A stretch of DNA of 20,480 bases from an uncultured Bacteroidales bacterium (GTDB lineage Bacteria > Bacteroidota > Bacteroidia > Bacteroidales > Bacteroidaceae). Of the stretch, positions 1 to 7,381 are shown in pieces. Positions within the stretch are counted from its first letter, which is position 1. Each line of letters begins with the position of its first letter. The notes beneath the pieces are model-generated. The model saw only the letters and a list, made by a program, of their open reading frames with translations, had not been told where the DNA came from and made no database searches. Both the position numbers and the translations under genes were made by a program. The stretch spans positions 1 to 20,480 of the forward strand of contig CACXLY010000051.1 in NCBI GenBank assembly GCA_902768605.1, written 5' to 3'.

Positions 1-306
1 GAACTCGACGCATCCCGATGCTGCCAGGCGCCCGAGGAGGTCGAGCATTTCGGGGGCATACTGCTCGATGAGCTCCAGCGAAACGCCGCTGATGCTGAAC
101 GCTACCTTGAAAGCCTTGCCGTTCTCTTCTATCATGTCGAGCATGGTCTGCAGGGCAGGCTTGTAGCTCTTCTCGAAGAGTTCGCTGATGACGCGCTCGT
201 TCTCGTAGTCATCATAATAATAATGGTCTGTGCCGATGTCGAAGAAACGATAGCGCTTGAGATGAATCGGCTGATGTATCTCGAAGTATAAGCAAATAGT
301 TTTCAT
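1..306 (-). CDS. GH57-family alpha-amylase/glucanotransferase (N-terminal part only)
   Basis: The first 102 codons of a leftward gene are present and the rest lies beyond the left edge. The protein begins MKTICLYFEIHQPIHLKRY. The F-E-I-H-Q-P stretch at residues 8-13 is the first conserved region of glycoside hydrolase family 57, where the His-Gln-Pro motif lines the active site. No signal peptide is visible, so it should be cytoplasmic. It is the third gene after a glycogen debranching enzyme and a glycogen-synthase-like glycosyltransferase, a gene set common in Bacteroides and Prevotella, which points to turnover of storage alpha-glucan. A second in-frame ATG lies immediately upstream (307-309), so the start could be one codon longer. 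The exact specificity (amylase or branching/transferase) cannot be told from this fragment. Confidence 0.85.
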   Translation of the reverse strand, partial: MKTICLYFEIHQPIHLKRYRFFDIGTDHYYYDDYENERVISELFEKSYKPALQTMLDMIEENGKAFKVAFSISGVSLELIEQYAPEMLDLLGRLAASGCVEF

Positions 307-370
307 CATTTCATTTACCATTTAATCATTTACCGTTTACGATTTCCTTAATAATAATATAATAATGTAT

Positions 371-415
371 AGGGTCTTTAGGGTCCTTAAGGTCTTTAAG
401 GTCTTTAAGGTCTTA
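371..415. repeat. Five-unit 9-nt tandem array (AAGGTCTTT type)
   Basis: Five consecutive 9-nt units read AGGGTCTTT, AGGGTCCTT, AAGGTCTTT, AAGGTCTTT and AAGGTCTTA. The array occupies part of the gap between the GH57 gene and the glycosyltransferase. The last unit contains the stop codon of the glycosyltransferase (TAA on the minus strand, 413-415). The 16-mer TTAGGGTCCTTAAGGT (378-393) reappears in reverse orientation at 16790-16805. Confidence 0.9.
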
Positions 416-1717
416 GATGTACTTTACTGCGTTGAGGTAGTCTCCGTTGTCGAACCAACCACGCGAGGTTAGCTGGTTGTAGCACTCGCGGATGCGCAGG
501 CCGACCTTTTCCCAGGTGATTTGATCCACCTCCTTCATGCCTTCCTCTGCCAGGTAGTCGTGGAGGGCGTCGTATTGGCAGATGCTGTAGATGGCGTCGG
601 CCATGGCGTCGATGTCCCAGTAGTCGACCTTGATGACGTTGCGGAGGATTTCGCCGCATCCGCTTTGTTTCGAGATGATGGACGGGCAGCCGCATTGCAT
701 GGCTTCGAGGGGCGCGATGCCGAATGGCTCGCTGACGCTTGGCATCACGAAGACGTCGCTGTTCTTGTAGCACTCATAGACCTGTTTGCCTCGCTGGAAG
801 CCGGGGAAGTGGCAGCGGTCGGCGATGCCATAGCTGGCAGCCAGCTCGATCATGGCGCTCATCATGTCGCCGCTTCCTGCGAAGCAGAAACGTATGTTGC
901 GACTGCGCTCGAGCACCCTCTTGGCGGCTTCGAGGAAGTATTCGGGACCTTTCTGCATCGTGATGCGTCCGAGATACGTCACCACCTTCTCGCCTTTCTT
1001 CTTGTTGGGGACGATGTTGCGAATCTCTTCATCGAGCGGATAGACGGCGTTGTGCATGGCCACACACTTGCGAGGGTCTTGATGGTACTGGTTGATGACG
1101 GTCTGTCGGGTCAGCTCGCTCACGCACATGATGCAATCGGCGTGGTCCATGCCGTTCTTCTCGATGCTGTAAACGGTGGGGTTCACCTTGCCTCGAGAGC
1201 GGTCGAAGTCTGTGGCATGCACGTGGATGCAGAGCGGTTTGCCGCTCACCATCTTGGCATGTACGCCGGCCGGATAGGTCAGCCAGTCGTGGGCGTGAAT
1301 GAGGTCGAACTGTTCGCTCCTTGCCAGCACGCCTGCGATGATGGAGAAGTTGTTAATCTCCTCGTGCAGGTTGCCGGGGTAGCCTCCGGCGAAGCCGATG
1401 CATCCCATGTCGTCGAGCCCTTGCAGGTAGTTGAAGTCGGCATAGAGATGGTCGCGGAAGCGGTAGTAATCCTCTGCCGTGTGACCAATGAAGCGGTCCT
1501 TGATGTTGTCGTACCAGACGTCGCGCCACACGACGGGCACCTGGCTCATGTTCACTATCTTGAGGAACTTCTCCTCTTTTCCTGTAGGCTTAGGCATGCA
1601 GAAGGTCGTCTCGACGTCTCCCTGCAGGCTCAGGCCCTTGGTGATGCCGTAACTTGCAACTGCAAGACCGCCATATATCTTGGGAGGAAACTCCCATCCG
1701 AACATTAGAACTTTCAT
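413..1717 (-). CDS. Glycogen-synthase-type glycosyltransferase
   Basis: A 434-residue GT-B glycosyltransferase, probably transferring glucose from a nucleotide sugar to alpha-glucan. At the N terminus K13-I-Y-G-G-L18 matches the K-x-G-G-L nucleotide-sugar loop of glycogen/starch synthases. The C-terminal domain has G-R251-I-T-M-Q-K256 (phosphate contacts) and the E-x7-E motif E330...E338 in SEPFGIAPLEAM. No signal peptide is seen. It sits between the debranching enzyme and the GH57 enzyme on the same strand, so a role in glycogen synthesis is the best reading. It resembles the shorter archaeal/Bacteroidetes form more than the E. coli GlgA form, so family GT4 versus GT5 is left open. The ATG at 1717 is well placed just before the conserved KVLMFGWEFPP start, and no Shine-Dalgarno sequence is seen. 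Confidence 0.85.
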   Translation of the reverse strand: MKVLMFGWEFPPKIYGGLAVASYGITKGLSLQGDVETTFCMPKPTGKEEKFLKIVNMSQVPVVWRDVWYDNIKDRFIGHTAEDYYRFRDHLYADFNYLQGLDDMGCIGFAGGYPGNLHEEINNFSIIAGVLARSEQFDLIHAHDWLTYPAGVHAKMVSGKPLCIHVHATDFDRSRGKVNPTVYSIEKNGMDHADCIMCVSELTRQTVINQYHQDPRKCVAMHNAVYPLDEEIRNIVPNKKKGEKVVTYLGRITMQKGPEYFLEAAKRVLERSRNIRFCFAGSGDMMSAMIELAASYGIADRCHFPGFQRGKQVYECYKNSDVFVMPSVSEPFGIAPLEAMQCGCPSIISKQSGCGEILRNVIKVDYWDIDAMADAIYSICQYDALHDYLAEEGMKEVDQITWEKVGLRIRECYNQLTSRGWFDNGDYLNAVKYI

Positions 1718-1725
1718 TGCTGAGT

Positions 1726-1811
1726 CTTAATTAAGAAATAAGAATTAAGAGTTAAGAATTATGTTCATTCTTCTTTCTTCTTTATTTAATTCTTAATTTC
1801 ATTCTTCATTA
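1726..1811. repeat. AATTAAG-type heptamer array with inverted arms
   Basis: The gap between the debranching enzyme stop and the glycosyltransferase start is built from AATTAAG/AGTTAAG-like heptamers in one orientation (about 1728-1760) and their complement (about 1786-1811). TTAAGAATTA at 1752-1761 is perfectly complementary to 1787-1796, so a 10-bp stem can form in the intercistronic RNA. The last codons and the stop of the debranching enzyme (1799-1801) already lie inside the array. Confidence 0.75.
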
Positions 1812-3742
1812 TATTTATCGAGTAATTTCACGATGCGCATGATGCCTGAGACGTTCATGGCAAAGCTGATGGCGCCTCGTCCGTGGAAAGGCGGGTTGCC
1901 GTCGAAGAGCTCGGGAATCGTGCCGATGCAGTGGTAGAAGAGTTCCTCTTCGTAACCCACCAGCAAGCGGTCGACGTAGCTCAGCTTGCTATATCTGAAT
2001 ATCTTCAGACACGCCTCCATGTAGAATGCGGCGAGCCAGGGCCATGCCGTTCCCTGGTGGTAGGCATAGTCGCGCTGCACTTGCGGGCCGACGTACATCG
2101 GGTTGTAGCCGTGGCTCTTCGGCGAGAGCGAACGCATGCCCTTCGGTGTGATGAGCTCCTTCGTGCAGTAGTCGAGCACACTTTTCTGCTGTATCCTGTC
2201 GAGAGGCGAATAGTCGAGAGCGATGGCGAATACCATATTGGGGCGCACGTCGTAGTTGCGGTAGCCCTCCACGCAATAGTCGCACAGGTAGCCGTATTCA
2301 TTGTAGAACATCGGAGCGAAGTTCTTCTCGCAGAGTTTTGCGGCGGCATCGAGCTGCTTCACATACTTCTCGTCCTTCGCCTGCCGGCATACCTCGGCGC
2401 TGAACATCAAGGCGTTGTACCACAAGGCATTTATCTCGACGATGAATCCCGTGCGCGGCACGATGGGACGACCGCCGACGGAGCTGTTCATCCACGTCAC
2501 AGCCTTGTCGCGGCCTTCGCAGCTGACGAGGCCGTTCTCCTCGACGTGGAAGTTGGGATGACCTCCGGAACGTAGCCACTCCATCGTGTCCCAAAGCAGG
2601 CGGCCGTACTTCTCGATGCACTTCTCCATCGAAACGAAGTTGGCATACTGCTGGATGCACCATACTGCCCAAAGCAGCACGTCGGGATGCCCTATCTCTG
2701 TCACGCTGACCGTCAACGGCTTTCCCTCGATGAACTCACGGATGGCCTTCTCTGCCGTCTGCATGACGGCCTCGAACTTCTCCACCTCGTTGTTGGTGAG
2801 CGTCAGTCCCGGCAGCGAGACGAACATGTCGCGCGCTCTGCACTTGAACCATGGGTAGCCGGCCAAGACATAGTCTTCGTGCTCGCGATGGATGATGAAC
2901 TGGTGGGCGCTGTTGACCAAGGTGTTGTAGAAGTTGTCGCGAGGCGTGCGGACGCTCACCTCGAAGTCTGCCAGGTCGGCCAGCGTGTCGGTATTGATTT
3001 CCTCGAGGCCTGCGGCAAAGACCACGCTCTCGCCCTTCGAGATGCTGAACTCGAAGTAGCCGGGCACGTAGAGGTCCTCCGTCGAGGCATAGCCGCGCTC
3101 CTGCTCCTTCGGATACTCGAGCCCGCGGTACCAGTCGGGTCGGAAGACGAACTCGTTCTCCTTGTTTATCTGCATGAAGAGCGTCGGGTAGCCCCTGTAC
3201 ATGCATGTCGAGATGCCGTTCTGCACCACGTTGTAGTTGCGGTTGACGCCGGCATTCTCGTGCGTGAACTCGCGTACGCTGCGGAAAGCGAGGAAGGGCT
3301 GCAGGCGCAGGGTCGTCTCGGAGTGCGCATCCATGAGGGTGTAGCGGATGATGATGCGGTTCTCGAAGTGCTGGAACATCATCTCCCTCTTCAATATGAC
3401 GCCACCCACGCGATAGACCGTCGTGGGGACCTGCAGGGAGTCGAACTCGCGGATATACTTGTGGCCGCGAGGGCTGAAGTTGTCGCCGCCATACTTGTGA
3501 AGGCCGAGATTGAACTCAGCGCCGTGCTGGATGACGGTAGCGTCGAGACTGGAGAGCAGGACGTGGTTCTCGTCGTCCAGCTCAGGCACAGGCACAACGA
3601 GCAGTCCGTGGTACTTGCGCGTATTGCAATCCACCAGCGTCGTGCAGCTGTAGGCCCCTGAGCGGTTCGAGCGAAGCACCTCCTTGGGCAACGATTCGCG
3701 CAGGTTCGTCATCAGCGTCTTGTCGAAACGTAAATAACTCAT
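1799..3742 (-). CDS. Glycogen debranching enzyme, amylo-alpha-1,6-glucosidase type
   Basis: A 647-residue protein with the two-part architecture of bacterial GDE proteins. The N-terminal beta-sandwich domain (about 1-260) has the typical R-S-N-R-S-G-A-Y...T-R-K-Y-H-G-L-L sequence at 24-48. The C-terminal (alpha/alpha)6 catalytic domain (about 280-640) contains L-A-G-Y-P-W-F at 293-299, P-R-T-G-F-I-V-E-I-N-A-L-W-Y at 429-442, V-R-P-N at 499-502 and Y-H-Q-G-T-A-W-P-W at 561-569. It should hydrolyse alpha-1,6 branches in glycogen or limit dextrin in the cytoplasm. It is the first gene of the leftward operon. One oddity is that the usual W-G-R-D of this family reads R-A-R-D (302-305), which keeps the Arg-Asp pair. 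The ATG at 3742 precedes a conserved start, and a heptamer array lies directly upstream. Confidence 0.88.
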   Translation of the reverse strand: MSYLRFDKTLMTNLRESLPKEVLRSNRSGAYSCTTLVDCNTRKYHGLLVVPVPELDDENHVLLSSLDATVIQHGAEFNLGLHKYGGDNFSPRGHKYIREFDSLQVPTTVYRVGGVILKREMMFQHFENRIIIRYTLMDAHSETTLRLQPFLAFRSVREFTHENAGVNRNYNVVQNGISTCMYRGYPTLFMQINKENEFVFRPDWYRGLEYPKEQERGYASTEDLYVPGYFEFSISKGESVVFAAGLEEINTDTLADLADFEVSVRTPRDNFYNTLVNSAHQFIIHREHEDYVLAGYPWFKCRARDMFVSLPGLTLTNNEVEKFEAVMQTAEKAIREFIEGKPLTVSVTEIGHPDVLLWAVWCIQQYANFVSMEKCIEKYGRLLWDTMEWLRSGGHPNFHVEENGLVSCEGRDKAVTWMNSSVGGRPIVPRTGFIVEINALWYNALMFSAEVCRQAKDEKYVKQLDAAAKLCEKNFAPMFYNEYGYLCDYCVEGYRNYDVRPNMVFAIALDYSPLDRIQQKSVLDYCTKELITPKGMRSLSPKSHGYNPMYVGPQVQRDYAYHQGTAWPWLAAFYMEACLKIFRYSKLSYVDRLLVGYEEELFYHCIGTIPELFDGNPPFHGRGAISFAMNVSGIMRIVKLLDKYNEE

Positions 3743-3816
3743 GTTATCGGTTATAGGTTATAGGTTATGTTATTGGTTATTGGTTATAGGTTAATGATTA
3801 CGCGTTATAGGTTATT
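3743..3816. repeat. GGTTATA-type heptamer array upstream of the debranching enzyme
   Basis: Degenerate 7-nt units GGTTATA/GGTTATT fill the first 70 nt upstream of the debranching-enzyme ATG, interrupted once around 3792-3803. This is the leader region of the leftward glycogen operon. No ribosome-binding site is visible in it. Confidence 0.8.
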
Positions 3817-3845
3817 GAGCGTAAAATTACGAATTTTCCTTCAAA

Positions 3846-3884
3846 CCCGAAAGCATTTGCGGCTCTTTTTCTTTCGGGAAATGC
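3846..3884. other. Inverted repeat with possible pseudoknot geometry
   Basis: CCCGAAAG (3846-3853) is complementary to CTTTCGGG (3871-3878). CATTT in the loop (3854-3858) is complementary to AAATG directly after the stem (3879-3883), which is the order of an H-type pseudoknot if read as plus-strand RNA. It lies upstream of the glycogen operon, so it could equally be a DNA operator or old terminator. The pairing is seen; the function is unknown. Confidence 0.4.
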
Positions 3885-3960
3885 AAATAAAACGGCAAAA
3901 GATGTTCTTTAGCACAAAACCATTTGTCATGAAACACAGAAAATGACCTTTTTACCTGTT

Positions 3961-3984
3961 CTCCCTTTCGACTTTTCGAGGGAG
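3961..3984. other. Small bulged hairpin
   Basis: CTCCC (3961-3965) pairs with GGGAG (3980-3984) and, after a 2-nt bulge, TCGA (3968-3971) pairs with TCGA (3976-3979) around a CTTT loop. It sits just before the startless gene remnant. No T-run follows, so calling it a terminator is weak. Confidence 0.3.
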
Positions 3985-4014
3985 GGAAGTATTGTTGCAT
4001 ATTTCAGTATTTGA

Positions 4015-4281
4015 TACACGTTGCTTGCGGCGTTTAGGGAGCGCTACAGCAAGGAATATGGCCGCAAAGTGCCTTTCCTCGTAGAAGCACCGAACGTCTG
4101 CCTCGCCATTGGCAACGGAGCGTATTCATCCTTCGACGGCCGCATCCTGCTCGGCACCTACATCGCACCCGGATGTCTCAAACTCAGCCGCGAGCCCTTC
4201 ATGCAACTCTACAACCGCATCAACGCCTCCCTCCGCCGCGGCCATGAAGTCACGATAAAAATCACAGAGGACAGCTGTTGA
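4015..4281 (+). pseudogene. Startless open frame, probable gene remnant
   Basis: An open frame of about 89 codons follows an in-frame TGA at 4012-4014 and has no ATG or GTG; only an implausible TTG at 4021 is available. The translation (LLAAFRERYSKEYGRKVPFL onwards, ending VTIKITEDSC) looks like genuine protein. It has the GC-rich codon use of the neighbouring housekeeping genes, whereas the flanking DNA is AT-rich. I do not recognise the family. The segment APNVCLAIGNGAY has a faint resemblance to the N-terminal region of GHMP (galactokinase-like) kinases, but the motif residues are not conserved and I would not rely on it. Most likely it is the surviving piece of a gene disrupted when the downstream lipoprotein region arrived. 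A real small gene with an unusual start is the alternative. Confidence 0.4.
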
Positions 4282-4316
4282 GTGAATAATGATAAAAGAA
4301 TTTTCTTTGCAAACCC

Positions 4317-4348
4317 TTTGGCTCGTGTTGTTTTTTTTCGTAAATTTG
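4317..4348 (+). promoter_or_regulatory. Bacteroidetes sigma-ABfr-type promoter for the lipoprotein gene
   Basis: TTTG at 4317-4320 is followed after 20 nt by TAAATTTG at 4341-4348, a full match to the Bacteroidetes -33/-7 consensus (TTTG and TAnnTTTG). Transcription would begin near 4355, giving a leader of about 50 nt before the ATG at 4408. Confidence 0.75.
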
Positions 4349-4407
4349 CAGAGCAAAACGTAATCGATTAAGTCAAAACCAAAAAATAATTATAACCTCA
4401 AAACAAG

Positions 4408-6444
4408 ATGAAAAAGTATTTTTTTTATTTCGTCCTTATGCTGTTTGCGGCAGCCTGTTCAAAGGATTCAGATGAAAACATAGGCAATCCTGGTGGTGGT
4501 GAAACAAATGGAACCTTTGAAACAATAACAAACAGCCTTCATGCCTTCCTCGCTTCACATGCAGGTGCGACTATCGAAGACCTTCAGGCACAGCTGAAAA
4601 ACTATTCGGGGCAAGTAACATCAGAGGTATTAGATGATGTCTTGTATGTGCATATGGGTGATGAATTATATTTATGCGACCCATACGGAAGAACTCGTTT
4701 TGAGATTTCTGATGAAGAAATAGAAGAAGTCGACTATGAGAGTATTATTAATGAAATAAATGCGGCTCTATATCCCGAGACGGAAGAAGAGACGGAAGAT
4801 GCCCCCTATGCCACCCCAAAATCTGAGAGAGCACCGGAGGCTTCTATGGCAGAACCGTTTACTCGTGCCGCAGGAAATAATATTGTATTATCAAAGCAAA
4901 GAGTCCTTTACTGGGACCCTTTCAATCTTAACACGAGATTAAAGGGATTGCAAGTTGGCAATAAAGACATTACAGAGGCAAAGCGCTCGCTGAGCGACAT
5001 GAAAAGCTTTTCTGACTATGATGTGGTGGTTATGTTTTGCCATGGTTCTCCAGAAGGTTTAGTCGGACTCCCAATGAGCTATAAAAACAACTTGAAAAAA
5101 GGAGAATATTTTGAAGGAACTATAGGAACGGAGATTAATAATGAAAAATGTATATTCTTGACAAGACAGAAACTGGGAAGTCTTCTGCCAGATGATTTGT
5201 CCCATACAATGGTATTCATGTGCATGTGTCACTCCGATTCCAAATCCTCCGTCATACGCTCAGTCCTAAACAGCAAGAATGTCCTGACATTTGCGGGGGC
5301 AAATACTATAATGGATAATGCTGTTGTTGATTTTATAAACGCAGAATTCCTCCCGCAGTTTTACTCGCGACAAGGTTCTGCCGACGAAATCATTCAAAGA
5401 GTTTTTAAAAGCAATAGTGATTCGAGTCCAATATTTAAACCTTATACAACTATAAGTGGGCATTCTGGAATCTATTCTTTTTATTATGACAATAAGATTT
5501 ATTATGAACCGCTTGTCACGGCTATGAGTCAGGTGAATAATCAGCCTCGTGCAAGTGTCGTTCTCCCTTATGAGTTGGCCGTCAGGACTATGAATGCAGC
5601 TAAAACGCGTGCAGCATCAGGTTCCAGCGTCTCGGCTGGTTTCTGGCTAAAGAACAAAAGCACAGGAGAAGAGACAGAAATCGAAATTGTAAATACATCG
5701 GTAATATTATATAACCGACACGATTATAAACAATTAGTTTCCAGATTAGAACTATTGGGAAATACCGGTAATATACAATCAGGTACATATAATTATCGGA
5801 CTTATTTGGAGATTGACGGGGAAAAGAAGTATTCTGAGGACACGTTTGAGTTTACAAAAACTGGAGGACTCTGCCCTGACGACAATCACCCACACGCGAT
5901 AGACCTCGGACTTCCCTCCGGCACGAAATGGGCATGCTGCAATGTAGGAGCCTCAAAGCCTGAAGAATATGGTGGTTATTATGCTTGGGGGGAAAAGAAT
6001 GGAAACAAGAGTGAATACAAGTGGAAAAATTACGAACATATTGAGAATTATGATCCAGGGTGGTTCGACTTCGATATAGTCAATATAGGCAGCAACATTT
6101 CTGGCACTACTTATGATACTGCACTTGCCAATTGGGGGGCGCCATGGCGTATGCCAACCGAAAACGATGTAAAAACGTTATTCGAGTCTTGTTATGTCAA
6201 GGAGATTGATTTAAATGGTATTCACGGTGCAAAAATTACAGGCCCGAATGGTAATTGTATTTTTATCCCAAGTGCAGGTTACTGGAATGACGAACAGCTA
6301 CTTGATGAAGATTTCTTATTCTATTTATGGACAGGAACTTTAAGTCCATACAATGAGCATTTCGCATATTCGTGGGGTATTAATGGAACAACTGAAGTTT
6401 ACTCTCGCGAATGTGGTATGTCTGTTCGTGCTGTCTGCCAATAA
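4408..6444 (+). CDS. Exported lipoprotein: caspase/CHAT-like cysteine peptidase domain plus Fibrobacter-type paralogous domain
   Basis: A 678-residue protein. Residues 1-17 are a lipoprotein signal peptide (MKKYFFYFVLMLFAAAC, lipid-anchored Cys17) followed by S-K-D-S-D-E-N, an acidic stretch resembling the surface-export signal of Bacteroidetes lipoproteins. Residues 18-155 are an acidic stalk-like region. Residues about 160-360 look like a clan-CD fold: DYDVVVMFCHGSPEG gives a His212-Gly213 pair after a beta-strand, and HTMVFMCMCHSD gives Cys274-His-Ser after the next strand, the spacing and context of caspase/metacaspase/CHAT dyads. Residues about 385-485 are a linker. Residues 495-678 (HAIDLGLPSGTKWACCNVGA to the end) match the Fib_succ_major-type C-terminal domain common in Bacteroidetes surface proteins. 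It is AT-richer than its neighbours, with its own promoter and terminator. Peptidase activity is inferred from motifs. Confidence 0.7.
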   Translation: MKKYFFYFVLMLFAAACSKDSDENIGNPGGGETNGTFETITNSLHAFLASHAGATIEDLQAQLKNYSGQVTSEVLDDVLYVHMGDELYLCDPYGRTRFEISDEEIEEVDYESIINEINAALYPETEEETEDAPYATPKSERAPEASMAEPFTRAAGNNIVLSKQRVLYWDPFNLNTRLKGLQVGNKDITEAKRSLSDMKSFSDYDVVVMFCHGSPEGLVGLPMSYKNNLKKGEYFEGTIGTEINNEKCIFLTRQKLGSLLPDDLSHTMVFMCMCHSDSKSSVIRSVLNSKNVLTFAGANTIMDNAVVDFINAEFLPQFYSRQGSADEIIQRVFKSNSDSSPIFKPYTTISGHSGIYSFYYDNKIYYEPLVTAMSQVNNQPRASVVLPYELAVRTMNAAKTRAASGSSVSAGFWLKNKSTGEETEIEIVNTSVILYNRHDYKQLVSRLELLGNTGNIQSGTYNYRTYLEIDGEKKYSEDTFEFTKTGGLCPDDNHPHAIDLGLPSGTKWACCNVGASKPEEYGGYYAWGEKNGNKSEYKWKNYEHIENYDPGWFDFDIVNIGSNISGTTYDTALANWGAPWRMPTENDVKTLFESCYVKEIDLNGIHGAKITGPNGNCIFIPSAGYWNDEQLLDEDFLFYLWTGTLSPYNEHFAYSWGINGTTEVYSRECGMSVRAVCQ

Positions 6445-6478
6445 TCATCCTTAGCATAAGATTTTTCCTTCAAACATA

Positions 6479-6513
6479 AACTTGCCTGACTTCTTTTTGA
6501 GGTCAGGCAAGTT
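6479..6513 (+). terminator. Rho-independent-type hairpin after the lipoprotein gene
   Basis: AACTTGCCTGAC (6479-6490) and GTCAGGCAAGTT (6502-6513) form a perfect 12-bp stem with an 11-nt T-rich loop, 34 nt after the stop codon. The stem is followed by GTATTATAAA rather than a clean T-run. It separates the lipoprotein unit from the arabinose operon. Confidence 0.75.
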
Positions 6514-6539
6514 GTATTATAAAGCTTCAATGAGCGATT

Positions 6540-6568
6540 TAGGCACGTTATGTTTTCGATATAGGCAC
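6540..6568 (+). promoter_or_regulatory. Paired TAGGCAC motifs upstream of the ara promoter
   Basis: TAGGCAC occurs at 6540-6546 and again at 6562-6568, start points exactly 22 bp apart, just upstream of the araD promoter. Two copies on the same helical face are consistent with an activator site, but no binding protein can be assigned. Confidence 0.3.
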
Positions 6569-6595
6569 TATAAGCTCTTTTTTTTCGCGCCTTTG

Positions 6596-6626
6596 TTGGT
6601 TTGAATGATAAAAAAGGCTAAATTTG
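6596..6626 (+). promoter_or_regulatory. Promoter of the araDAB operon
   Basis: TTG at 6596-6598 is followed after 20 nt by TAAATTTG at 6619-6626, matching the Bacteroidetes consensus. Transcription would start around 6633, so translation of AraD must begin at the ATG at 6644 rather than at the earlier in-frame ATG at 6605. Confidence 0.65.
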
Positions 6627-6643
6627 TAGCAAACTTAGTGACT

Positions 6644-7354
6644 ATGTTAGAAGAACTCAAACAAAAAGTATTCAAAGCGAACTTGGATTTAGTGAGGCAG
6701 GGCCTTGTCATCTTCACCTGGGGCAACGTCTCCGGCATCGACCGCGAGAGGGGACTGGTGGTCATCAAGCCCTCCGGCGTCGGCTACGACGTGATGAAGC
6801 CCGAGGACATGGTGGTCGTTGACCTCGAGACGGGCAAGGTGGTGGAGGGCAACCTCAACCCCAGCAGCGATACGCCCACACATCTTATATTATATAAGGC
6901 GTTCCCGAACATCCAGGGCGTCGTCCATACGCACTCTACCTACGCCACCGCCTTCGCACAGGCGGGCATGGACATCCCAAACATCGGCACGACTCATGCC
7001 GACTACTTCTACAAGGACATTCCCTGCACGCGCGACATGACAGAAGCTGAGGTGAAGGGAGAGTACGAGCTGGAGACGGGCAAAGTCATCGTGGACGAGA
7101 TACTGAACATCCGCAAGATAAATCCCGACCATACGCCCGCAGTTTTGGTAAAGAACCACGGACCCTTCGCGTGGGGCACATCGCCCGACAATGCCGTCTA
7201 TAACGCCAAAGTCATGGAGGAATGCGCCAGGATGGCGTTCATTTCCCTGACGCTCAACCCGCAGACGACGATGAACCCGCTTCTGATAGAAAAACACTAT
7301 CAGAGGAAGCACGGCCCCAACGCCTACTATGGTCAGAAAGGAAAGAAAGCATAA
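6644..7354 (+). CDS. araD: L-ribulose-5-phosphate 4-epimerase
   Basis: Converts L-ribulose-5-phosphate to D-xylulose-5-phosphate, the last step of L-arabinose catabolism, in the cytoplasm. With the start at 6644 the protein is 236 residues, close to the E. coli length, and begins [20 protein letters not shown], aligning with the E. coli N terminus. Zinc ligands are visible as His95 and His97 (VVHTHS) and His172 (KNHGPFAWG). Asp76 (SSDTPTH), Asp120 (TTHAD) and Tyr229 (NAYYGQ) match the catalytic residues of the family. The frame is open back to 6605, but that extension overlaps the promoter and is not conserved. It is the first gene of araD-araA-araB. An AT-only palindromic stretch at 6884-6898 stands out in an otherwise GC-rich gene. 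Confidence 0.95.
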   Translation: MLEELKQKVFKANLDLVRQGLVIFTWGNVSGIDRERGLVVIKPSGVGYDVMKPEDMVVVDLETGKVVEGNLNPSSDTPTHLILYKAFPNIQGVVHTHSTYATAFAQAGMDIPNIGTTHADYFYKDIPCTRDMTEAEVKGEYELETGKVIVDEILNIRKINPDHTPAVLVKNHGPFAWGTSPDNAVYNAKVMEECARMAFISLTLNPQTTMNPLLIEKHYQRKHGPNAYYGQKGKKA

Positions 7355-7381
7355 TCATTATTAACTATAAACCTACAAACA

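Noticed and set aside
521..1708. A 395-codon open frame on the plus strand
   Set aside because: It is exactly antisense to the glycosyltransferase, has no recognisable domain, and arises from GC-rich codon bias of the real gene.
6605..6643. Longer AraD start ([13 protein letters not shown]...)
   Set aside because: The extension overlaps the TAAATTTG promoter element and lacks similarity to AraD, which begins at MLEELKQ.
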